64,000 bases of DNA from a virus, in the IMG/VR virus record IMGVR_UViG_3300027833_001310, positions 1 to 64,000 of that record. One strand, written 5' to 3'. The notes under the pieces are model-generated. The model made no database searches and was not told where the DNA came from. It saw only the letters and a program-made list of their open reading frames with translations. The number at the start of each line of letters is the position of its first letter. The stretch's first letter is position 1. Positions 54,415 through 63,010 of the stretch are shown piece after piece. Made by a program: the position numbers and the translations under genes.

Positions 54415-57400
54415 TAGTTACTACTGTCTACAATTGATGTATTTGCAAATGGATTTTCATTTGTTGTTACAAGATAGTTTGTCTTTGCGTGTAGTCTTAA
54501 CCCGGAACCTTCTAAGTCTTTAACGTCTTGTATAAATGTAAACGTCTGCTTTTTAAGATCTAAGAAAAGTATTCCTTTAAGATTACCACCACCTCTTTTT
54601 GCTGCAAGATAGTTATTAACATTAGACTGTGCTATGGCTTGCATTGCACCGGTAATGTTATTTTGTGCTAAGTTTTGTGCTATCTGGTTGCCAGCATTAG
54701 GTATTTCTGTAAAGATATTTGAAATAATATCTGCTATTTCTTTTTCTGCTTCAGGTACTAACTTCAAGAAAGCTGCAACATGATTTTGTTGCATACCTGA
54801 TTTGACTCTTAACACTGCACCCTGTGCTTCTAGTTCTTTAAACTTCTCATCATACTTTGTAAAGAATGCTGTTACTTTAGACTTGTATGAATCTGATACA
54901 GTAACTTGTCTGTCATTAAATCTAGCAGAATTTTTTCTTGTTGTTTTTAATTCAATTGGTTGACCGTCAATCATTAAGTCACCTTTGCCATCGTCAGCAC
55001 CTGATGATGCTCCCATGCCGCCAATTCTCTGTGACAATACTGAAAGTGCAAACTCACCTGGGCCAATACCATACTGTACAACTTCATTTAAGTCGTTAAC
55101 TAATTCTGTTATGTGCTCGTTGCCTTCCATTCCGTAACCAACAAATATCTCAGACATAGTATCAGTAGATGTAGACAACAATGTATCAACTCTAACTAAT
55201 TTATCTCCCTTCCAATCTATGAAAAGTTTTGCTCTTTCTGCTGGCGTCATTTCTATACTTGCAATAATCTTTGCAATTTGTTTAATTGCTTTCTTAACAT
55301 CCTCATCAGGTACTTCACCTAATTGGCTGCTTAAACTTTGTATTTTACCACCTACGCCCATATCATCTAACAGTTGTTCAATGTAGTTAACTAATTTATT
55401 AGTTTTTTCATCATCTGGTAAGTCGGCTAATTTTTTGATCAGCTCTGATTTACTTTCAGTTATTCCTGCTTTCTTTTTAGTTTCTGGGTGTACTTTGTTT
55501 TGTACAAAACCTTTGAATATAGTACGCAAATCAGTGTCTGGTCCACCGCCACTAGCTGCTTCTCTGAATGCTCTGATCATACTAGGATCTGGTACTACAA
55601 AGTATGCTTCCATTTGCGATTTTAAATCACTAGCAAGTAAAGGAACATTTAATAACTGTTTTATTTTCTTTACAGGTGAGTTGTCTGGTACAGCACCTTC
55701 TGTATATTTTGCTGCTCTGCCTGATCCTGACTTGTTAGGATGTTCAAATCCTTTGCCTTTCTTTTTCTTTTTACCAGGCGTACCGTAAGTAGTTAATAAT
55801 GCAGCCATATCTTGTTCTGCTTCAATAGTTTCATTTAATTTTTTCTTAGATACTATTAGTGCTTCGTTTATCTTCGTAGCATCAACTTTACTAACTATTT
55901 CTAACTGTTTTTTAAATGGTAATTTGTTAAAATTCTCAAACATGTTATTACTCTCTTCTATATCACTAAATCTTATATTCATTTCTTGCGCCATGTATTC
56001 TCTTTCTGATGCATCAGTTTCTTGGTGTGTTCCTACTATGAATGGACTCTTTTCCCCTGCAAGGCTAAATGCGTCTGGATTGAAATCTCTATCTCTGTAA
56101 GGTAGGAAGCCATGCTTCTTGCTAAAAGTATCTATTTTTACTTTAGCATCTAATGTCTGTTCTTGATATCTTTCGGCTTTTTGTTTTCTATGAATTATTA
56201 AATCTTTTATTCTTTTTATCTTTTCATCTGTTTCGGTATCTTCGTTAGTTCTACTACTTCCCTGTGCATGTGCAGGGTGATCAGCATCTATTAGGTCTGT
56301 AGTATCAACCCCGCCTGCTTTGTATGCTGATACTATCGATGATACTTCATCCCACTGTACAGGATTGCCACCGTTTTCCTTGTTGTACACTAATGCATTT
56401 AGAACATCTTGTTTTGCATTATTACTTGTTTCTAAGTTGTTAATCCATCTTGCTAGTTTTACAGCATTAACTCTTGGATCAGCCATGAAGTGACCGAATC
56501 CAGTGAACCACATTTTTTTATAGAGAGGAAAATCATTTTCCGCCATCTCAATTGCTGCTTGATTACTAAAAGTAGATGGGTCATTATCTGACGCATCTGA
56601 GGTACCTGTTGTGCCTAGTTGCTCTAATTCTTTTTCATAGTCGGCAACCATTTTAAGTTCGCCTTGAGCATCAATCATTCCTTCATTGTAATCATATAAT
56701 GCTCTGTATACTTCATTATGTTCATCGCGACTAATAGCTTTAAAATCTTCTGCTTTAAACTTTTTACCCGGAGGTGTCTTTATTGGAGCTCCTGATATAA
56801 GTTTGTTACCCATTTCTGTTTGGAGCCAATTGTAGTATGGTACTGGTAAAAACAATGCATCGGTGCCGTTGTACTTAACAGTAAATTCTGGTGTTGGTGC
56901 TTTTGCTACCTTAACTTTGAATGCGTTATTAAACGCATCAGCAAACTTTGTCATGTTATCGTGGTAAGGTGACCCACCAATATTTAACATAGGTACATAT
57001 TGTTTACTTGCTAAAAATTCTTTATAAAGAGATTCTGGTGTGAATCCAAAATCTTTCATTGCTTGTCTAAAGCCTGCTACTTGTTGCACTTTAACAGGAT
57101 TACGATTTTTCCCTGTTGCTATAGAACTTAGTAGATAACCAAAAGCAGTAAGACTGTAATCACGAGCACGATCATTCCAACTCTCTTCTTCTTTGATAAT
57201 ACTTTCTTCTGCGTTCTCTCTTTTAGATCTTGCAAGTGCATTGTATGCTGTAGCAAGAGCGTCTATAGCGTCGGTGTAATGATTTTTGCCCACCACACTT
57301 TTAAATGCATCTACTACTTTCTTATCAGTATTATCTGGGTCAATTCTACTAGATGCTCTTTCTTCTTGGTCTGGATCAATCGCATCTAAACTATTAACGA

Positions 57401-59282
57401 AACGGAATAATGCTTTAATATAATCTTTTCTAAAAGCCTCTTTATCGTGTCCTGCTCTCATAACTGCTGCATATCGTATTGTTGTTTTAGCAACGGTGTC
57501 AAAGTCCATGTGGTACCCGTCACCACCTGCTATACGAAATTCAATCAAGCCATTGCCATCATCATTTGTTGCATCTTTAAAATTAATACTGGTAAACTTA
57601 CCAGCACTAATACCGCCTTTGAGCATATCTTCTAAAGCTGAAAGGGTTTTTTCGTCTTTGTAATTAGCACCTACATTTTGCATGTATTGTTGTATTTCTT
57701 TTACTTGCGACTTAGTATAACTGTTACCATCTCTGTTAAACTGTTGTAACAAATATTTGTCACCAAGTAATAATGCAATCTTTAATTTGTTAGGTGCTTC
57801 TTGATTGCCCGCCATACTCATTGTAACATGTAGTCCAGTAGATCTATTTGTATCTACATTTCTATCACTCCAATGTGAAAATAAACTTTTCATTTCGGCA
57901 AGCATTTCTGTTGGGGTGTCGTACACTGGTGAAATAATTTCAGCACCCATTCCGTCACCTTCGATACTGCTGTCGTCTTCTACTCGCCAGTAATCGTTGT
58001 CAACTTGTTGACCACTGTGGTAATCTCCTGCTTCAACGTTGTCTGATTTACTTGAGTTACTTGCCCAGTCACGAAGCTGATCTGCAACTTCTTCCATGCT
58101 ACCTTGACTGTTGCTGTAAAGATATATGTCCATCTCACTTAGCAACGATCCCCAGTTGCCGTTGTATTCTTCACTACACCAATCATCTTCGTCGACATTG
58201 CTTAATGCTCGATCCCATGCTTCGTCCCACTGCTCGCCATTGTCTCTGATATCATCTGCTAACCATTCTAAAAAGTGATCTTCGCGTTCGGCATCAACAT
58301 ATTCTCTGGCCCATGCATCTTCTTCCCAGTCACTTCGTTCTTCTATTTCTTCCTGTGCTTGACGATCATCTTGATCTTCTAAACCCTGTAGTATCATTTC
58401 TTTGTAGTTTGTTACATCATCCATGTCAACTTCGTATGAAACATAATTATCTAAATAGTCAGGATCTTCTTTGCGTTCGTCTACTAGTTCATTTATTACT
58501 TCACTTTCGTAATCATAAAACTTATCAGACTCTTGTAGCCATTCTCTAAATGCTTCATTTACTTGGTCAACACTTCTAGAGCCTTCTTGATCATATATTA
58601 AGTCTTGTACTCCAGACCAGTTTTCACCATATAGAAAGTCCTCATCATCGTCGCCCGATGAAAAGCCTTCCCATATTGTTTCTGCTTCAAAACCACATCT
58701 AATGTTTGCGTTTAATGAATCTTTTGCAACTGTAGGACTATTGAAATTTATTTCAAATATTGGATCACCTTGTTGTATATATTTTTGTGCTCTGATTAAT
58801 CTTTTGATTTTACTTTTAATTTTTTGCTTACGCTTTTGTCCTTTGTGAAGATCTGATCTTTCTGTTACTGCTTCTTCACCTGGTAATGTAATATCATCTT
58901 CAGGATCTAATGTATAAAATTCTTTGTTCTTTTGATTTTGTACAACAACTGCATCTTTGTTTAGGCCGTTGTTTACAGGGCTCATTACTTTAACTGTATT
59001 GCCTTTGTCGTCTTGGTATTCGAAGTCTTGTGCTAACTCTTTTGCTTTTGATATAATTGGCTCAACTGGTTCTGGTTGTTCAGCGTCTGTTTTATTTTGC
59101 TGACTGCTAGGACTAACTTGTGGTTTATTAACACTGGACTTTGGCGGCTTAGGTGTCTTAGTGGCTGCTGTTGCTTTAGCAGTTGCACCAGTCTGTTGTT
59201 GTGATGAGGGAGTGCTTACTCCGCTATTCATTCCATACTCAGAGATCAGTGATTTGATTGTGCGAATATCTTTTGCCTTCAT
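54414..59282 (-). CDS. Giant packaged-protein candidate: amidoligase plus PD-(D/E)XK nuclease
   Basis: 1622 residues. The start MKAKDIRTIKSLISEYGMNS fits a targeting peptide (ISE|Y, residue 15). An acidic linker (210-430) interrupts a COOH-NH2 ligase-type amidoligase domain: IRCGFEAET (194-202), VEDDSSIEGDGMGAEIISP (434-452), STGLHVTMSM (481-490) and LIEFRIAGGDGYH (579-591). Amidoligases link amino acids by ATP use. Long helical modules follow, with further candidate sites such as INEA. A nuclease domain closes it: GKGDLMIDGQPIELKTTRK with Asp1435, Glu1444 and Lys1446. Other region functions are unknown. It is the largest gene in the window and shares late transcription with SOD. Confidence 0.78.
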   Translation of the reverse strand: MKAKDIRTIKSLISEYGMNSGVSTPSSQQQTGATAKATAATKTPKPPKSSVNKPQVSPSSQQNKTDAEQPEPVEPIISKAKELAQDFEYQDDKGNTVKVMSPVNNGLNKDAVVVQNQKNKEFYTLDPEDDITLPGEEAVTERSDLHKGQKRKQKIKSKIKRLIRAQKYIQQGDPIFEINFNSPTVAKDSLNANIRCGFEAETIWEGFSSGDDDEDFLYGENWSGVQDLIYDQEGSRSVDQVNEAFREWLQESDKFYDYESEVINELVDERKEDPDYLDNYVSYEVDMDDVTNYKEMILQGLEDQDDRQAQEEIEERSDWEEDAWAREYVDAEREDHFLEWLADDIRDNGEQWDEAWDRALSNVDEDDWCSEEYNGNWGSLLSEMDIYLYSNSQGSMEEVADQLRDWASNSSKSDNVEAGDYHSGQQVDNDYWRVEDDSSIEGDGMGAEIISPVYDTPTEMLAEMKSLFSHWSDRNVDTNRSTGLHVTMSMAGNQEAPNKLKIALLLGDKYLLQQFNRDGNSYTKSQVKEIQQYMQNVGANYKDEKTLSALEDMLKGGISAGKFTSINFKDATNDDGNGLIEFRIAGGDGYHMDFDTVAKTTIRYAAVMRAGHDKEAFRKDYIKALFRFVNSLDAIDPDQEERASSRIDPDNTDKKVVDAFKSVVGKNHYTDAIDALATAYNALARSKRENAEESIIKEEESWNDRARDYSLTAFGYLLSSIATGKNRNPVKVQQVAGFRQAMKDFGFTPESLYKEFLASKQYVPMLNIGGSPYHDNMTKFADAFNNAFKVKVAKAPTPEFTVKYNGTDALFLPVPYYNWLQTEMGNKLISGAPIKTPPGKKFKAEDFKAISRDEHNEVYRALYDYNEGMIDAQGELKMVADYEKELEQLGTTGTSDASDNDPSTFSNQAAIEMAENDFPLYKKMWFTGFGHFMADPRVNAVKLARWINNLETSNNAKQDVLNALVYNKENGGNPVQWDEVSSIVSAYKAGGVDTTDLIDADHPAHAQGSSRTNEDTETDEKIKRIKDLIIHRKQKAERYQEQTLDAKVKIDTFSKKHGFLPYRDRDFNPDAFSLAGEKSPFIVGTHQETDASEREYMAQEMNIRFSDIEESNNMFENFNKLPFKKQLEIVSKVDATKINEALIVSKKKLNETIEAEQDMAALLTTYGTPGKKKKKGKGFEHPNKSGSGRAAKYTEGAVPDNSPVKKIKQLLNVPLLASDLKSQMEAYFVVPDPSMIRAFREAASGGGPDTDLRTIFKGFVQNKVHPETKKKAGITESKSELIKKLADLPDDEKTNKLVNYIEQLLDDMGVGGKIQSLSSQLGEVPDEDVKKAIKQIAKIIASIEMTPAERAKLFIDWKGDKLVRVDTLLSTSTDTMSEIFVGYGMEGNEHITELVNDLNEVVQYGIGPGEFALSVLSQRIGGMGASSGADDGKGDLMIDGQPIELKTTRKNSARFNDRQVTVSDSYKSKVTAFFTKYDEKFKELEAQGAVLRVKSGMQQNHVAAFLKLVPEAEKEIADIISNIFTEIPNAGNQIAQNLAQNNITGAMQAIAQSNVNNYLAAKRGGGNLKGILFLDLKKQTFTFIQDVKDLEGSGLRLHAKTNYLVTTNENPFANTSIVDSSN

Positions 59283-59292
59283 AACTTGTCAA

Positions 59293-59574
59293 TTACCGCT
59301 TGTTAAGTGTTTTTAATCGCTTTGCTACTGGATTAAATCTTTTTGTTCTACGAGCTTTACGAATCATTCTTTTGCCCATTTTTGCTTTTGTTCTTCTCAA
59401 TGTCATACGCTTTTTGAGATCTATGGGTTTCGAACATTGGCTTGAATTTTTTACAACTCTGCCTGCTCTAGGACCACTAGTACAACGAACAGCACGTTTA
59501 ATTGTGTTGCCCATTCGGCGCCAAACCATACGAGCTTCGACTATTTCACCGCCTGTTACTTCATCAAGTTTCAT
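59293..59574 (-). CDS. Highly basic packaged-protein candidate, 93 residues
   Basis: MKLDEVTGGEIVEARMVWRR: IVE|A at residue 13 fits the prohead-protease rule. The rest is Arg/Lys-rich (AKMGKRMIRKARRTKRFNPV), with two cysteines. Strong DNA-binding character, like T4 internal proteins. Overlaps the upstream gene by 4 nt and leads directly to the giant gene. Confidence 0.65.
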   Translation of the reverse strand: MKLDEVTGGEIVEARMVWRRMGNTIKRAVRCTSGPRAGRVVKNSSQCSKPIDLKKRMTLRRTKAKMGKRMIRKARRTKRFNPVAKRLKTLNKR

Positions 59575-59822
59575 TTTATTAAACTCTGTGCTAGTATTGC
59601 AATTGTACCTAACAATGTAGTAACTGTAACACCAATTATGGCAATAATCCAGCTTTCCATTTTATTTAATCGCTGTTTAGTATCATTTTTAAATTCACGC
59701 AACTCTGTTGTTATGGCTTCAATACGAAGCATGTCAGCAATAATATGTGCTTCAACGTTACCTGAGTATGCTGGAAGTGAATCAGCAGCTTGATCTAATT
59801 CTGGTTTTGATTTCTTTGGCAT
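59571..59822 (-). CDS. Small membrane protein with coiled coil, 83 residues
   Basis: Charged N-terminus and helix (AHIIADMLRIEAITTELREF) followed by a single C-terminal hydrophobic segment (SWIIAIIGVTVTTLLGTIAI). Possible holin-antiholin or membrane anchor. Starts 1 nt after the 134-residue gene's stop. Confidence 0.55.
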   Translation of the reverse strand: MPKKSKPELDQAADSLPAYSGNVEAHIIADMLRIEAITTELREFKNDTKQRLNKMESWIIAIIGVTVTTLLGTIAILAQSLIK

Positions 59823-59823
59823 C

Positions 59824-60228
59824 TTATAATAAGTCCTGTTTAGTAAACTCCATGTTCACTGTAGTTTTTGTATCAATTGTGCCTGCATTTAAAACAATTC
59901 CGTCAAGTTCATCTTTTAATGTATCAATGCTATGCACACTTTCACGCTCAAAAGCAAATTTGAAAATCCAGCCTGCGCCTGTTATTGATGGAGCACCGTA
60001 TCCTTGTAATACGTTAGCACCTACACCATTTAAGGCAACTGGTCTGTTCATGATGATTGGCATAGCTCTTAATCCAATAACTTGAACAACACTTTCAAAA
60101 TCCTTCTGCGTGTCATCTGTAAAATCACCTGTATGTGTAATATCTAGTGATGTGAAAAGTGTGTAAAATTCTATATTTCCTGTAACAACTTCTTGGCTGT
60201 TCATTGCGCCGCTTCTATTTAAAGTCAT
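59824..60228 (-). CDS. Small virion protein candidate, 134 residues
   Basis: MTLNRSGAMNSQEVVTGNIE then beta strands; SITGAGWIFKFAFER resembles the ends of two small neighbours (SITGATLIATFG). It has a GATAAATA late promoter (60248-60255) and an AGGAG site. Probably a surface or decoration protein. Confidence 0.55.
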   Translation of the reverse strand: MTLNRSGAMNSQEVVTGNIEFYTLFTSLDITHTGDFTDDTQKDFESVVQVIGLRAMPIIMNRPVALNGVGANVLQGYGAPSITGAGWIFKFAFERESVHSIDTLKDELDGIVLNAGTIDTKTTVNMEFTKQDLL

Positions 60229-60247
60229 GTGTGTCTCCTATACACAC

Positions 60248-60255
60248 TATTTATC
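60248..60255 (-). promoter_or_regulatory. T4-type late promoter (GATAAATA)
   Basis: Before the 134-residue gene; AGGAG ribosome site between. Confidence 0.7.
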
Positions 60256-60293
60256 ATCAAACTAATAACATGTATCCAAAAATATTTTAAAGT

Positions 60294-60322
60294 CAAAAAA
60301 AAGCACTCCGAAGAGTGCTTTT
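60294..60322 (-). terminator. Intrinsic terminator of the 97-residue gene
   Basis: Minus-strand AAAAGCACTC-TTCG-GAGTGCTTTT followed by T residues, a UUCG-tetraloop hairpin with U-run. Confidence 0.9.
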
Positions 60323-60365
60323 GGTGTGCAACTAAGCACGATCCCTAAGGTAGTAAGGAATTAGT

Positions 60366-60659
60366 TTAGCCTGCGAATGAAACCACTGCTGCCCATGCAC
60401 AACCAGTTACGCCTAATGCATCTGAAGAATCATCAGCAATTGCTGGTCCGCCTTCGTATGCTACGTGAACTGCTGTTGCTACGTCTACTACAAATCCTTC
60501 GATTCCAGTAATAGTATAGTTTTGCACTGTGATTGCTGCTATTAAAGCATCCATCTTCGCTTGCGTCATGTTAGTTGAAACTGTTGCTGTTGCAACATGT
60601 AATTGTCTTCCGAATGCATTTAGGTCTTCTGTGAAACCATGTACTCTTGTTTGTGCCAT
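60366..60659 (-). CDS. Small virion protein candidate, 97 residues
   Basis: MAQTRVHGFTEDLNAFGRQL with a hydrophobic beta end (VEGFVVDV-type and CAWAAVVSFAG). Related in design to the 80-residue protein at 60770. Own late promoter (60702-60709) and terminator. Confidence 0.6.
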   Translation of the reverse strand: MAQTRVHGFTEDLNAFGRQLHVATATVSTNMTQAKMDALIAAITVQNYTITGIEGFVVDVATAVHVAYEGGPAIADDSSDALGVTGCAWAAVVSFAG

Positions 60660-60701
60660 TTTATCTCTCCAATATAGTCAGGCTTTCTTGCCCTATACTA
60701 A

Positions 60702-60709
60702 TATTTATC
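60702..60709 (-). promoter_or_regulatory. T4-type late promoter (GATAAATA)
   Basis: 43 nt before ATG 60659, with GGAGAG close to the start. Confidence 0.7.
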
Positions 60710-60725
60710 AAATTATACCCAAAAA

Positions 60726-60750
60726 AAATCCCCACAAGTGAGGATTTTTA
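60726..60750 (-). terminator. Intrinsic terminator of the 80-residue gene
   Basis: Minus-strand AAATCCTCA-CTTG-TGGGGATTT with a T run. Confidence 0.85.
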
Positions 60751-60769
60751 AACAATAATTGTTTGGATA

Positions 60770-61012
60770 TTAACCGAATGTTGCGATTAATGTAGCGCCA
60801 GTAATACTAGGTGTTGCCGCTGCGCCTTGTAAAGCGATGTGACTTCCACTTACTATACCTTCTACTGCTACAACTATGAAGCCTTCTGCTTGTGCTTCAG
60901 CAACTGCTGCTGCAACTGTTACTGCTGTAACGTCATCTACTTCTAAGATGTGAGTTGTACCTACGAATCCGTTTGCTGCTCTTACTGCTGCGTTTGGGTT
61001 TGCTTGTGCCAT
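60770..61012 (-). CDS. Small virion protein candidate, 80 residues
   Basis: MAQANPNAAVRAANGFVGTT, then VAAAVAEAQAEGFIVVAVEG and ATPSITGATLIATFG. Alanine-rich and hydrophobic. Own late promoter (61061-61068), AGGAG site and terminator, implying high-level, separate expression typical of decoration proteins. Confidence 0.6.
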   Translation of the reverse strand: MAQANPNAAVRAANGFVGTTHILEVDDVTAVTVAAAVAEAQAEGFIVVAVEGIVSGSHIALQGAAATPSITGATLIATFG

Positions 61013-61060
61013 TTTAATTCTCCTAAATATAATGTAGAGTTAATTCTTACTCTATGTAGT

Positions 61061-61068
61061 TATTTATC
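61061..61068 (-). promoter_or_regulatory. T4-type late promoter (GATAAATA)
   Basis: 49 nt before ATG 61012. Confidence 0.7.
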
Positions 61069-61103
61069 ATTTTATCGGTAAAAAAAGATATAAAAACTGT
61101 CTT

Positions 61104-61649
61104 TTATGATTTTTTAACTCTAAAAGTATCAGAATTTTTAAAGTTAGACCTTGCTTTTGCCAATCCACTACCGATTGCTTTTCTTAAACTTGATCGATCG
61201 GTGCCGGCAAGAGGATTAAATTTTGAATTTTTAAAAGAGCCATCACCTTTATAAGCATTTTTATTGCCTATTTGTCCACCTACAGTTCCTGTTGGCGTTG
61301 GCGTAGCATCCGGCTTTTCCATGCCCTTTGCAATTTTCTGCTGTAAGGTATCTTCCGGCTCTTTTACTTTATCGGCCGTTGCAACTGCTTTGGCCTGATC
61401 TTTTGTCATGCCACTGTATTTTACTTGAAAGTCTGGATATCTTTGTTTGACAGCACCCTTTATTGACATGCCAGCTGTCCACAAAGGTCTTTTGTAATAG
61501 CCTACTGCTAGTGCAACAACACTTGCTCTGTCTAACATTATAAATTGAGGCAGTTTCGGATTGCCGTATTCGTCATCAAATTCCTGTCCTAATTCCTGTC
61601 TTAGCTCAGCATCGTTATTTTCTAGTATAATAATTTCGTCTATTCTCAT
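61104..61649 (-). CDS. Packaged-protein candidate, 181 residues
   Basis: MRIDEIIILENNDAELRQEL fits a targeting peptide (ILE|N, residue 10). The middle has a helical WTAGMSIKGAVKQRYPDFQV segment. The C-terminal third is Lys/Ser/Asn-rich (FKNSKFNPLAGTDRSSLRKA), DNA-binding-like. GATAAATA (61655-61662) is 5 nt from the ATG. Confidence 0.6.
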   Translation of the reverse strand: MRIDEIIILENNDAELRQELGQEFDDEYGNPKLPQFIMLDRASVVALAVGYYKRPLWTAGMSIKGAVKQRYPDFQVKYSGMTKDQAKAVATADKVKEPEDTLQQKIAKGMEKPDATPTPTGTVGGQIGNKNAYKGDGSFKNSKFNPLAGTDRSSLRKAIGSGLAKARSNFKNSDTFRVKKS

Positions 61650-61654
61650 GCTTG

Positions 61655-61662
61655 TATTTATC
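61655..61662 (-). promoter_or_regulatory. T4-type late promoter (GATAAATA) abutting a start codon
   Basis: 5 nt before ATG 61649; it overlaps the stop region of the methyltransferase gene. Confidence 0.7.
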
Positions 61663-62204
61663 TACTTAAACATAGCACAAGACATATTGTCGTCATGGCC
61701 GGTCTCAAACACTGCTAATTCTTTGTTTGTCCTTTGCTGGAATGCATCTACCGCAGCCATTACCCCTGGGAATATAGGCGTATAATCATCTACTAATATA
61801 ATTTCTGCTTTTGTCATTATTCTTAATGCATTACGAGTATGCCTATAAGTATGAGAAGCATCAAGAAATAACACTGTTGGTGTCTCCCAATACCTCTTGA
61901 AAAAATCACATCTAGTAAATGATATGTTGTCCCATGCGTCTACTACCTGGCTAATATACTCTAGTTGTTGTTCGCTAGTGTATGATATTCCGTCTATATT
62001 AAAGCCATGACATTGGTCAATAGTATGTATAGTATAATCTCTGCCTGTTTCATTGAACTTTTCAGCAAAGGTAGCTGCTGACAAACCACATCCTGTGCCA
62101 ACTTCTAGTAACGTGCCAGACATAGGCAATTGATCAATAATTTCGTCCCATGGGTAATTTTTATTAGAGAACCCTGGAATAGTATCGCTGAGTTCGATTG
62201 ACAT
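61662..62204 (-). CDS. Class I SAM-dependent methyltransferase
   Basis: 180 residues. LLEVGTGCGLSAATFAEKF (motif I GxGxG), YTIHTIDQCHG (acidic ribose-binding residue) and TVLFLDASHTYRHTRNAL (motif IV-like) match Methyltransf_24-type small-molecule/sugar methyltransferases. Substrate unknown. It ends 6 nt before the late promoter for the 181-residue gene; its own upstream neighbour is 5 nt away. Confidence 0.8.
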   Translation of the reverse strand: MSIELSDTIPGFSNKNYPWDEIIDQLPMSGTLLEVGTGCGLSAATFAEKFNETGRDYTIHTIDQCHGFNIDGISYTSEQQLEYISQVVDAWDNISFTRCDFFKRYWETPTVLFLDASHTYRHTRNALRIMTKAEIILVDDYTPIFPGVMAAVDAFQQRTNKELAVFETGHDDNMSCAMFK

Positions 62205-62209
62205 TATAC

Positions 62210-63010
62210 TTATTTCTTCTTTCTACCAGCTGCCCAATAGCCTGCAATTGCACCTATACCTGTGCCTGCTTTTTTAAGTGTACCAGGTTTATTTTTAGCA
62301 AGTTTTGTTAGTTTCTTAGCGGCATATCTTCCTGCAACTGCACCAAGTGCTGCTCCACCAACTTTTTTTGCAAAACTAGTTCTAGGTACATCATATGCTG
62401 GCTCTGACGTAAATGATCTATACTTGACCATAGATGTCATTGGAGCTAAAAGTTCACTGCCTCTTCCTAAGTAACGCATTGTTTGTAATAGTTTAGTCAC
62501 TACTAACTGTCTACTTGAAAATTTTAAGTTACCCCAGTCGGTAATATATCTACGGTATTGTTTAAATTTAGAATCTGTAACCTTAAGTTGTGACTCTAGT
62601 CTAAAGAAGTAACCTACTGCTTCATTTTTTCTATCTGAACCATTTGCTATCTTCTTCATAAACATAAAGTGCTTACGACTATCAAAGTTTAATCCCTTAA
62701 GGAAAGAAACACTAGACATTCTGTTCTTTAATTGTATTTTATCATTCTTAGGTTGATTTATCATATATGCTAATAGATATAAATCAGTTGCACTTGTTCT
62801 AAAAGTATTGTAGCCACCGTACTGGGTAGTTTGCTTTGCATAGTTACTTGCATATCCATGCTGTATATCATCTTGTACCATTAAATAAAGTGCAATAGTA
62901 TTGAGATACAGTAAGTCAGCAACGTTTCTGCCAGTGAGTTGACCCATGTTACCAGAAGATCTATACAATCTACTTTCTGATATTTCTTGATCTATAAATT
63001 CTAATTCCAT
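62210..63010 (-). CDS. T4-like structural/packaged-protein candidate, 266 residues
   Basis: MELEFIDQEISESRLYRSSG: ISE|S at residue 12 fits the prohead-protease rule. The LTGRNVADLLYLNTIALYLM helix and long Tyr/Arg-rich helices follow, ending in an Ala/Gly-rich KKVGGAALGAVAGRYAAKKL tail. The start overlaps the next gene by 1 nt. Present in marine T4-like genomes as far as I recall; function unknown. Confidence 0.6.
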   Translation of the reverse strand: MELEFIDQEISESRLYRSSGNMGQLTGRNVADLLYLNTIALYLMVQDDIQHGYASNYAKQTTQYGGYNTFRTSATDLYLLAYMINQPKNDKIQLKNRMSSVSFLKGLNFDSRKHFMFMKKIANGSDRKNEAVGYFFRLESQLKVTDSKFKQYRRYITDWGNLKFSSRQLVVTKLLQTMRYLGRGSELLAPMTSMVKYRSFTSEPAYDVPRTSFAKKVGGAALGAVAGRYAAKKLTKLAKNKPGTLKKAGTGIGAIAGYWAAGRKKK

